NCBI RefSeq assembly: GCF_030297175.1
Contig: NZ_AP028070.1
Span: 992,001 to 1,056,000, forward strand
Direction: 5' to 3'
Length of the DNA stretch: 64,000 nt
Source: Marinobacter sp. LA51
GTDB taxonomy: Bacteria; Pseudomonadota; Gammaproteobacteria; Pseudomonadales; Oleiphilaceae
Of this stretch, positions 47,671 to 55,416 are shown one piece after another; within the stretch, counting starts at the first letter, position 1, and each line of letters opens with the position of its first letter. Both the position numbers and the translations under genes were made by a program. The notes under the pieces were generated by a model. The model was not told where the DNA came from, did not search any database, and saw only the letters and a list, made by a program, of their open reading frames with translations.

Positions 47671-48015
47671 ATGAAAATTAAGGATCTGGTCAACTACTGG
47701 GACAAGCACGCTCGCGGTCGTCTGACTCGCGACGCCTACTTTATGGCATTGTCTGACCAGCATCATAAGCGTCTGGAGAAACTGGCCGCGCTCTATCCCA
47801 TGAAATCGCCGCAGGATCTGATGCGGGATCTGATTTCGGCTGCGCTGGACGAGATGGAAACCAGCTTCCCATACGTTGAGGGCACCAAGGTGGTGGCCTA
47901 CGACGAGGACGGTTTCGAAATTTATGAGGATCAGGGCTTAACCCCGAAGTTTGTGAGTCTGAGCCAGAAGCACATCCAGCGCCTCAAGGCCCGCCAGTTG
48001 GAATCGGTCGCCTAA
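47671..48015 (+). CDS. Small protein of unknown function (paralog A)
   Basis: A 114-residue protein beginning MKIKDLVNYWDKHARGRLTRDAYFMAL. The segment HHKRLEKLAALYPMKSPQDLMRDLISAALDEM looks like two helices with ribbon-helix-helix-type spacing, followed by an acidic tail and GLTPKFVSLSQKHIQRLKARQ. The facing gene at 48098-48331 shares the MK[IV]xDLxxxW start and the LAxLYP...DxxxDxIxAALD core. The ATG at 47671 has GGAGTGAGGG just upstream; a longer in-frame reading from 47629 is less likely. Similar proteins in Pseudomonas relatives carry labels such as pilin assembly or pili tip component, which I cannot support. A DNA-binding regulator is possible. Confidence 0.7.
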   Translation: MKIKDLVNYWDKHARGRLTRDAYFMALSDQHHKRLEKLAALYPMKSPQDLMRDLISAALDEMETSFPYVEGTKVVAYDEDGFEIYEDQGLTPKFVSLSQKHIQRLKARQLESVA

Positions 48016-48053
48016 CGACCTGAATTCGATCTGGCCCGATCGTTTATCTTTGC

Positions 48054-48080
48054 ACGGAGTGGCGTCCGCCACTCCGTTTC
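48054..48080. terminator. Hairpin terminator between convergent small genes
   Basis: ACGGAGTGGC (48054-48063) pairs perfectly with GCCACTCCGT (48068-48077) around a four-base loop, followed by TTT. It lies between two convergent genes and may stop transcription from both sides; the T run is short. Confidence 0.6.
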
Positions 48081-48097
48081 AGTACCCCTCGTATTCC

Positions 48098-48331
48098 TTA
48101 CTTGTCTTTGTTCTCAAGCCGATCTTTCAGGGGCGTTTTCCGAACCAGGTCGTCCAGCGCGGCACCGATCATGTCATTTAGAATGTCGGTTTCGGTCCGG
48201 TCCGGGTACAGTTCCGCCAGCGCCGCAATCCTTGCCGCATCCTCCAGAGGCAGTCTCAGATTGTAGTCGTGGGTCCGGTCCACGGGCGCTTTCTGGTTTT
48301 CCCAGTGCTTGGGCAAATCGGTAACTTTCAT
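48098..48331 (-). CDS. Small protein of unknown function (paralog B)
   Basis: A 77-residue protein beginning MKVTDLPKHWENQKAPVDRTHDYNLRLPLEDAARIAALAELYPDRTETDILNDMIGAALDDLVRK. The order of a short strand (YNLRLPLE), helix, turn and helix is what ribbon-helix-helix (CopG/Arc) proteins show, so it may bind DNA as a dimer. The homology with the facing 114-residue protein is clear by eye. ATG 48331 has AAGGAGT six to eight bases upstream. It is divergent from ppc and could regulate the intervening region; no function is established. Confidence 0.7.
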   Translation of the reverse strand: MKVTDLPKHWENQKAPVDRTHDYNLRLPLEDAARIAALAELYPDRTETDILNDMIGAALDDLVRKTPLKDRLENKDK

Positions 48332-48434
48332 CAGTACTCCTTGCGGCTATAGGCTCCAATCGCCAATAGACTTTTTCGACTATTCCTTAGTATCGTAAGT
48401 TTACTTTGCCTCCGTCAATTAAAAGGACGTCAAT

Positions 48435-51080
48435 GTGACTGAGCTTCACCCCGATCTTCGAGAAAATGTGCGCATGCTGGGCGAATTGTTGGGTCAGAGT
48501 ATCCAGCGCCACCCAGGCCAGGACTGTTACGAACTGATCGAGGAGATCCGCGCTGCGGCCAAGGCCGACCGGCGCCAGGAAAGTGGTTCCGGGCAGCGCC
48601 TGGTCAACCTGCTGGGAAAGCTGAGCGACGATGAGTTGTTGCCAGTAACCCGGGCCTTCAACCAGTTTCTCAATCTTGCCAATCTGGCCGAGCAATATCA
48701 CGGCATTCGCCGCAAGAAGGGGCACCAGTCTGACCTGATGGTGGAATCTCTGGGCCAGGTGTTTGACCGATTGAAAGCGGGTGGTGTGTCGGCAGACGAA
48801 CTGCATGATCGGGTGTCCAACCTGCGTATCGAGTTTGTACTGACTGCCCACCCGACCGAAGTGGCGCGCCGCACCCTGATCATGAAGTACGACGAGATGT
48901 CGGAGTGCCTGGCCCGGCTCGATCACGATGATCTGATGCCGTCGGAGCGTGAGGAAGTTATTGATCGGCTGACCCGATTGATCACCGAGGCCTGGCATAC
49001 CGATGAGATACGACACGAACGGCCGACGGCGGTGGACGAGGCCAAATGGGGCTTTGCGGTCATCGAAAATAGCCTGTGGCAGGCATTGCCTCGGTTTCTG
49101 AGCAGTCTCGATGCGTCTCTCATCGAGTCGACCGGGCGCGGATTGCCCCTGGAAGCATCACCGATTCGTATTGCCTCCTGGATGGGCGGCGACCGGGACG
49201 GAAACCCTAATGTAACTCACCAGGTTACTCGCAAGGTTTTCCTGCTCGGCCGTTGGATGGCAGCGGACCTGTACTTGCGTGACATCCAAGCGCTACGGGC
49301 AGAGCTGTCCATGTGGCAGGCCAGTGACGAACTTCGGGAGCGGGTGGGTGATGCCCGTGAACCCTATCGCCAGGTTCTGGCGGAGCTGCGCGAGCGGTTG
49401 GTGAAGACCCGTGATTGGGCCGAGGCCGGGGTTAATGGCACCACGGCCGACGCCACCGACATTCTGTTCGAGAATGAGGATTTCACCGGGCCGCTGGAGC
49501 TGTGCTACCGCTCGCTGGTTGAATGTGGGCTGGAAAGCATTGCCAATGGTCCGCTGCTGGATACCATTCGCCGCGCCCACACCTTCGGGCTGCCGCTGAT
49601 TCGCCTGGATATTCGTCAGGAAGCCTCGCGCCATGCTGAGGCAGTGGCGGAGATGGTGGACTACCTGGGGCTGGGGGATTACCTGTCGTGGTCGGAAGCG
49701 GAGCGTCAGGAGTTTCTGGTCAAGGAGCTTCGCGGGCGTCGGCCGCTGGTGCCGCGCAACTGGGAGGCTTCCGAGTCGGTGCGCGAGGTTCTCGCCACTT
49801 GCGAGGTTGTGGCGCAACAGACGCCGCAGGCACTGGGTTCCTATGTTATCTCCATGGCCTCAAAGCCGTCGGATGTACTCAGCGTGATCCTTCTGTTGCG
49901 GGAATCCGGCATGAAGTTCCCGATGCGGGTGGTGCCACTGTTTGAAACCCTGGATGATCTGAAAGGCGCGCCCGACAGCATGGCGGCCTTGTACGAGGTG
50001 GACTGGTACCGGGACTACTGTCAGGGTCGCCAGGAAGTGATGATCGGCTATTCGGATTCGTCGAAGGATGCCGGCCAGCTGATGGCGGCGTGGGCGCAGT
50101 ACCAGGCCCAGGAACAACTGACCCGGATCGCCAAACAGTACGATGTGCACCTGACCCTGTTCCATGGTCGGGGCGGCACTGTGGGTCGCGGAGGTGGGCC
50201 TGCCAACCGGGCGATCCTGTCGCAGCCACCGGGTTCTGTTAACGGCAGTTTCCGGATTACCGAGCAGGGCGAAATGATCCGCTTCAAGTTTGGCCTGCCG
50301 GACCTGGCGGTGCAGAGCCTGACGCTCTACACCACCGCGGTGATTGAGGCCACCCTGGCGCCGCCGCCCGAGCCTGAGCCGGAATGGCGTGCCACCATGG
50401 ATTGGCTGACTGAACGTTCGTTGAAGTCCTATCGGGACGTGGTGCGGGAGAATCCGGACTTTGTTCCTTACTTCCGGCAGGTCACTCCGGAACAAGCCCT
50501 GGGCAAGCTGGCCCTTGGTAGCAGGCCGGCCCGCCGCAAGGCCACCGGTGGTGTAGAGAGCCTGCGTGCGATTCCCTGGATCTTCGCCTGGACCCAGATG
50601 CGGCTGATGCTGCCTAGCTGGCTGGGTAGCGATGTGGCGCTGGAGTCAGCGGCCCAGGACAACCGGTTACCGCAGCTCCGTGACATGATGAAGGGATGGC
50701 CGTTTTTCCGGACCTACGTCGACATGCTGGAGATGGTGCTGGCCAAATCGGACCTGCGCATTGCCAGCTATTACGAGCAGACCCTGCTGGACGACGATAA
50801 GCTGCAAGCGCTGGGAACCGACCTCCGGGAGCGGTTGCAGCGCTGTATCCAGCGGCTGCTGGAGCTCAAGGAGCAGTCGGCCTTGCTTGAAGGCGAGCCG
50901 GTGTTTGCGCACTCCATGCGCGTACGCAATCCCTACACCGATCCACTGCATTATCTCCAGGCGGAACTGCTGCGTCGCAATCGTGAAAGCGAAGGCAAGG
51001 GGGATGTTCAGGATCTGGTCGAGCGGGCGTTGAAAGTGACCATGGCTGGTATCGCAGCGGGCATGCGCAACACCGGCTAA
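48435..51080 (+). CDS. ppc: Phosphoenolpyruvate carboxylase
   Basis: Anaplerotic enzyme that carboxylates phosphoenolpyruvate to oxaloacetate. The 881 residues contain the first active-site box VLTAHPTEVARRTL (His139), GGDRDGNPNVT, the second box around residues 575-588 (FHGRGGTVGRGGGPA), and the C-terminal MRVRNPYTDPLHYLQAELLRR, ending in the conserved GMRNTG. All are intact. The start is a GTG at 48435 with AAAAGGA eight bases upstream. The next gene begins 60 bp downstream on the same strand. Confidence 0.97.
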   Translation: MTELHPDLRENVRMLGELLGQSIQRHPGQDCYELIEEIRAAAKADRRQESGSGQRLVNLLGKLSDDELLPVTRAFNQFLNLANLAEQYHGIRRKKGHQSDLMVESLGQVFDRLKAGGVSADELHDRVSNLRIEFVLTAHPTEVARRTLIMKYDEMSECLARLDHDDLMPSEREEVIDRLTRLITEAWHTDEIRHERPTAVDEAKWGFAVIENSLWQALPRFLSSLDASLIESTGRGLPLEASPIRIASWMGGDRDGNPNVTHQVTRKVFLLGRWMAADLYLRDIQALRAELSMWQASDELRERVGDAREPYRQVLAELRERLVKTRDWAEAGVNGTTADATDILFENEDFTGPLELCYRSLVECGLESIANGPLLDTIRRAHTFGLPLIRLDIRQEASRHAEAVAEMVDYLGLGDYLSWSEAERQEFLVKELRGRRPLVPRNWEASESVREVLATCEVVAQQTPQALGSYVISMASKPSDVLSVILLLRESGMKFPMRVVPLFETLDDLKGAPDSMAALYEVDWYRDYCQGRQEVMIGYSDSSKDAGQLMAAWAQYQAQEQLTRIAKQYDVHLTLFHGRGGTVGRGGGPANRAILSQPPGSVNGSFRITEQGEMIRFKFGLPDLAVQSLTLYTTAVIEATLAPPPEPEPEWRATMDWLTERSLKSYRDVVRENPDFVPYFRQVTPEQALGKLALGSRPARRKATGGVESLRAIPWIFAWTQMRLMLPSWLGSDVALESAAQDNRLPQLRDMMKGWPFFRTYVDMLEMVLAKSDLRIASYYEQTLLDDDKLQALGTDLRERLQRCIQRLLELKEQSALLEGEPVFAHSMRVRNPYTDPLHYLQAELLRRNRESEGKGDVQDLVERALKVTMAGIAAGMRNTG

Positions 51081-51139
51081 GCCGGACACAATAAGAACGG
51101 TGGCCAGATAGCCGCTGATCAAGGTAACAGGAGTAAGCT

Positions 51140-52510
51140 GTGGCTCTCGCTGCGCGACTGCAACGTTTTCTGGCCCGTAAGGGCATTCCGTACTCGGAGC
51201 TGCCGACGCCGCAGGCCGACGATCTTGACGGCGCCGTGATTGCGTCGGGTCAGCCCCGTTCGGATTTCGTTCAGGCAACCGTCCTGATTGATGTCGGCGG
51301 CGCCTTGCTGGTGGCGCATGGTTTAGACAGCACCCTGGATCTGGAGGCGGTGTTCCAACTGACCGGCCGCCGACTACAGCCTCTGACGGCGCGCCAGACC
51401 CTGCGACTGTTCGGTGACTGTGATCCGGGATTCGTGCCGCCCATCGGAACGGCCTACGACCTGCCGGTTCTCATCGACGACGACGTCGCGTATGCCGAAC
51501 GGGTCGTGCTCACTGGCGGCGCCAACCATGGTGTGGTCAAGATGGAGGGGCGTGATTTCCGGCTGGCTCTGGCCGGCGCCAGGAATGGTCATCTGGTAAT
51601 TCGGGGCCAGGGCAACGGCGACCGGGCTGCACTCAGCCTTGATGAAGTGGCGGATAAGCTCCAGCGACTGTATCGGCTGCCACCGATGCCAGCCCTGGCA
51701 CTGCGGATCTTGCGGCTGACGGCACACAGCGAAGCCACGGCCCGGGAGCTTGCGGAGCTGATTGAACTCGATCCCAGCCTCACCGCCCAGATCATGCGCT
51801 ATGCAAGGTCAGCGCTGTTCAATTATCCCGGCCAGGTTCACTCCGTGCAGGAGGCGGTTACCCGGGTACTGGGATTCGACCGGGTTGCCCACATTGCCAT
51901 GGGGATCGCTTCGGTACGGGCCTTTGATGTCCCCCGTAAGGGACCACTGGGGATGGATAACTTCTGGCGCCACTCTCTCTATAGTGCGTTTGTTTGCCAG
52001 AATCTTGCGGTGCATTGTCGCGCCGATAAGGCCCTGGCGTATCTGTGTGGTTTGTTGCATAACTTCGGCCTGCTCTTGATCGGCCACCTGTTCCCGTCCG
52101 AGTTTGAAGAACTCAATGCCCTGCACACGGATAATCCTGAGGCCAGCTTGCATTCCCTGGAGCAGCAGGTGTTTGGCCATGCCCGTGAAGAGCAGATCCT
52201 TGCCGTGGGGCATGGTGCTATTGGTGGCATCCTGCACAAACTCTGGCAACTGCCGGATGCCGTGATTAAGACCGCCGCCATGCATCAGCATCCGGGCTAC
52301 CACGGCGATCATGAAATCTACGTACTGATGGTGCAGTTGGCGAATGCACTGCTGAAGCCGCGGGGCATCGGTGATGAATTCAATCCAGACGATATTCCCG
52401 CTCTGCTGGAAGCCCTGGGTTTGGCGCCCGAAACACTGGCCAATCTGGAGCGTGAAATTGATCGTGTGGCTCCGGATCTGGACGCACTGGCCAACTCCCT
52501 GTCATCCTGA
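51140..52510 (+). CDS. YbaK-like domain fused to HDOD domain
   Basis: A 456-residue two-part protein. Residues about 1-150 resemble the YbaK/ProX aminoacyl-tRNA deacylase fold (LQRFLARKGIPYSELPTP at the start, QPRSDFVQATVLIDVGGALLVAHG, then LTARQTLRLFGDCDPGFVPPIGTAYDLPVLID, matching the CxxGxxPPxG turn of that family). Residues about 185-400 form an HDOD domain (LYRLPPMPALALRILRLTAHSEATARELAELIELDPSLTAQIMRYARSALF) whose HD site reads LHNFGLLLIG, so hydrolase activity is unlikely. The start is GTG 51140 with CAGGAG upstream. A regulator that senses an amino acid or aminoacyl-tRNA is a guess. Confidence 0.85.
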   Translation: MALAARLQRFLARKGIPYSELPTPQADDLDGAVIASGQPRSDFVQATVLIDVGGALLVAHGLDSTLDLEAVFQLTGRRLQPLTARQTLRLFGDCDPGFVPPIGTAYDLPVLIDDDVAYAERVVLTGGANHGVVKMEGRDFRLALAGARNGHLVIRGQGNGDRAALSLDEVADKLQRLYRLPPMPALALRILRLTAHSEATARELAELIELDPSLTAQIMRYARSALFNYPGQVHSVQEAVTRVLGFDRVAHIAMGIASVRAFDVPRKGPLGMDNFWRHSLYSAFVCQNLAVHCRADKALAYLCGLLHNFGLLLIGHLFPSEFEELNALHTDNPEASLHSLEQQVFGHAREEQILAVGHGAIGGILHKLWQLPDAVIKTAAMHQHPGYHGDHEIYVLMVQLANALLKPRGIGDEFNPDDIPALLEALGLAPETLANLEREIDRVAPDLDALANSLSS

Positions 52511-52543
52511 GTGTTGTCAGGGTTCATGTACCTCATGCCCCTT

Positions 52544-52562
52544 CTCCGTGCATGATACGGAG
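52544..52562 (+). terminator. Weak hairpin after the YbaK-HDOD gene
   Basis: CTCCGT (52544-52549) pairs with ACGGAG (52557-52562) around a seven-base loop, 34 bases past the stop. Only a few scattered T follow, so its terminator role is uncertain. Confidence 0.3.
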
Positions 52563-52591
52563 GTCGACTTTCTCTATAGGGGCGGACTTCG

Positions 52592-52597
52592 TATAAT
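52592..52597 (+). promoter_or_regulatory. -10 element of the adk promoter
   Basis: A perfect TATAAT preceded by G and followed by G, 114 bp before adk. No clear -35 is seen at 17 bp (TTTCTC-like). The long 5' leader of about 105 nt contains no obvious structure. Confidence 0.5.
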
Positions 52598-52689
52598 GCG
52601 CTGGCTCCGAGCCCGGCTAACAACCGTTCGGTGCTGAGAGGTTGTCGCAAAGGCGAGGGTCTTTGCCGCAACTTTTCCAATGATAATGA

Positions 52690-53364
<675 letters not shown>

Positions 53365-53400
53365 ATCCTCGTTATCCTGACTTGAGGCTTCGTTTCGTCC

Positions 53401-54099
53401 GTGAAACTGCTGGCACTGGATACATCATCGGAGGGCTGCTCGGCAGCCCTTCTTATTGATGGCAAGATATCCGAACGTTTTGAAATTGCTCCCCGGGGCC
53501 ATACCAAGCTCTTGATGCCCATGGTGAGAGAGTTGTTGGCAGAGGCAAACGTGGCGCCGTCAGAGCTCGACACGGTGGCCTTTGCCTGTGGTCCGGGCTC
53601 ATTCACTGGTATTCGAATTGCCACGGGCGTGGCCCAGGGTTTGGCGTGGGGCCTGGGCGTGCCGGTCGTGCCGGTGTCGTCCCTGGCAACCGTCGCTCTT
53701 GGTGCTATTGAAACCATGAGAGTCAGCGAAGACAGCGGTGTTGCCATCGCTTTCGATGCCCGCATGGGTGAGTTGTACTGGGGCTGTTTTGTTTGCCACG
53801 ACGGACTGCCGGTGCTGCAGGGTGAGGAGCGAGTCTGCGCGCCCTCTCTGGTGTCGCTTGAAGGCGACGCGTCAGCATGGTCCGGTGCTGGCCGTGGCTG
53901 GGCTTTCCAGCAAGACATGCCATCTGAGGTGGCTGACCGGGTTGTGGCCGCTGATGACACGCTGATTCCTCGTGCAGCCTGGGTCGCTAAACTGGCCGAA
54001 ATCGGGTTCCGGAATGGTCAGGCGGTCCCGGCGGAGCAGGCCCAGCCTGCGTACATCCGCAATGAGGTTGCCTGGAAAAAACTGCCTGGACGAGAATAA
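53401..54099 (+). CDS. tsaB: tRNA threonylcarbamoyladenosine biosynthesis protein TsaB
   Basis: Partner of TsaD and TsaE in making t6A37 on ANN-decoding tRNAs. The 232 residues show MKLLALDTSSEGCSAALLIDG, GHTKLLMPMVRELLAEANV, and FACGPGSFTGIRIATGVAQGLAWGLGVPVVPVSSLA, the ASKHA-fold signature of TsaB. The metal-binding HxxxH site of TsaD is absent, as expected. The start is GTG 53401. It follows adk, the same order as in Pseudomonas. Confidence 0.95.
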   Translation: MKLLALDTSSEGCSAALLIDGKISERFEIAPRGHTKLLMPMVRELLAEANVAPSELDTVAFACGPGSFTGIRIATGVAQGLAWGLGVPVVPVSSLATVALGAIETMRVSEDSGVAIAFDARMGELYWGCFVCHDGLPVLQGEERVCAPSLVSLEGDASAWSGAGRGWAFQQDMPSEVADRVVAADDTLIPRAAWVAKLAEIGFRNGQAVPAEQAQPAYIRNEVAWKKLPGRE

Positions 54100-54214
54100 T
54101 CGGGCGCACTCGGTCGGCGCGTCGGTTAACAACTGATCAAACGCTTTTCTTCCAAGGCCGATTCTTCCATACTTTGTCTTATCTTTTTCGTTATTAGGCC
54201 AGCGGTATCGGGTC

Positions 54215-54577
54215 ATGATCGGCAGTATAAATTCAGGCAGCAGCTTTCCCCCCCAATCAGGCAATAATAGCCCGATTAGGGAACGTAGTGATGTCGCCCG
54301 TGCACCGGCAGCCTCCCCGGAAAAAATGCCGGAAAATGCCCGGCGGGACCTGGCCGATTCCCGCACGGGTACCCTGATTGAACGCACGCCGGGCGAGAGT
54401 CTGGAGCGGCGCATAGAAGCGCGTCGAGCCGCTGAAGATGCCCGGCTGGAACGTTTCCGGGCCGACGACATGCCTTTGCCAACCGCTCAGGCACTGTCTA
54501 CTTTCGCGGTGGTTGCAGCCGCCGGACAGGAATCTGGTGACGGCAATTCCCTCGCCGGCATTGATATTCTGGTCTGA
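54215..54577 (+). CDS. Small hydrophilic protein of unknown function
   Basis: A 120-residue protein, largely disordered and charged (rich in Arg, Glu, Ser, Pro) with a helical stretch at about 55-85 (GTLIERTPGESLERRIEARRAAEDARLERFRADDMP) and a hydrophobic segment TAQALSTFAVVAAAG at 89-103. I do not recognise the family. Support for it being real: it fills the space between tsaB and rsmJ, its stop TGA overlaps the rsmJ ATG by one base, and its codon use resembles the neighbours. The start is uncertain, as no ribosome site precedes 54215. Confidence 0.6.
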   Translation: MIGSINSGSSFPPQSGNNSPIRERSDVARAPAASPEKMPENARRDLADSRTGTLIERTPGESLERRIEARRAAEDARLERFRADDMPLPTAQALSTFAVVAAAGQESGDGNSLAGIDILV

Positions 54578-55410
54578 TGACTGACTCCCGTTCGCACAAA
54601 ACCGCCCCCTCTGAGACTCCCGGGAATATCGCCGTTGGTCGCAGTCCATTGGGCGATTCCGACCAGGCGATTGCCCTGAGCGAGGCGCTGGCGATCCCGC
54701 ATTTAGGCGTGGTGCGGCCAAAGGACGTGCGGGACTACACCCTGTTGTTGTTTCTGGATGATCAGGGCCTGGGCCTGCAATTGACCGGCAAGGGTGCGCC
54801 CGGACCGGTGCGCGCCGAGTTTGTCACCGGCAAGATGGGCTATCGCCGTGAACACGGTGGCGGTGCCGGACAGCTGGTGGCAAAAGCAGTAGGTCTGCAT
54901 AAAACCCGCGCTCATCTGCACGTGCTTGATGCTACCGCAGGCCTGGGACAGGATGCGTTCGTGCTGGCCAGTTTGGGCTGCACAGTGACCCTGTTTGAGC
55001 GCAATCCGGTGATTCATGCCTTGCTGGCGGACGGGCTGGCGCGGGCATCGCTGAATGTCGATTGCGCGCCCATCGTCGAGCGCATGCACCTGCGCGAGGG
55101 CAGCAGCATCGCCTGGTTAGCGTCTGCAGGTCCGGAGTGCGCCGATGTGGTTTATCTGGATCCGATGTTTCCGCACCGGGACAAGTCGGCTCTGGTGAAG
55201 AAAGAGATGCAGCTGTTCCAGCGAGTGGTTGGCGATGACGATGATTCCGAGGCGCTGCTGAAGGCGGGTCTGGAATGCGCGCGCTACCGCGTTGTGGTCA
55301 AGCGCCCGCGCAAGGCCCCGGCCATTGCCGGACCCGAGCCGACAACCCGGGTGGAGGGCAAAAGCAGTCGCTATGATGTCTACTCCATCAAGGCGCTGCC
55401 CGCTCGCTAG
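54577..55410 (+). CDS. rsmJ: 16S rRNA (guanine-1516-N2)-methyltransferase RsmJ
   Basis: The 277-residue protein has the SAM motif LHVLDATAGLGQDAFVLASLGCTVTLFERNP and the substrate-side DVVYLDPMFPHRDKSALVKKEMQLFQRVVG, both characteristic of YhiQ/RsmJ. The N-terminal extension of about 50 residues includes RSPLGDSDQAIALSEALAIPHLG. Start ATG 54577 overlaps the stop of the preceding small protein. It converges on plsB with only 6 bp between stops. Confidence 0.95.
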   Translation: MTDSRSHKTAPSETPGNIAVGRSPLGDSDQAIALSEALAIPHLGVVRPKDVRDYTLLLFLDDQGLGLQLTGKGAPGPVRAEFVTGKMGYRREHGGGAGQLVAKAVGLHKTRAHLHVLDATAGLGQDAFVLASLGCTVTLFERNPVIHALLADGLARASLNVDCAPIVERMHLREGSSIAWLASAGPECADVVYLDPMFPHRDKSALVKKEMQLFQRVVGDDDDSEALLKAGLECARYRVVVKRPRKAPAIAGPEPTTRVEGKSSRYDVYSIKALPAR

Positions 55411-55416
55411 GGCGCC

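Noticed and set aside
54248..54254. A run of seven C inside the small unknown gene, as a possible phase-variation tract.
   Set aside because: Seven bases is short for slipped-strand switching in this kind of genome, and nothing else suggests a phase-variable gene.
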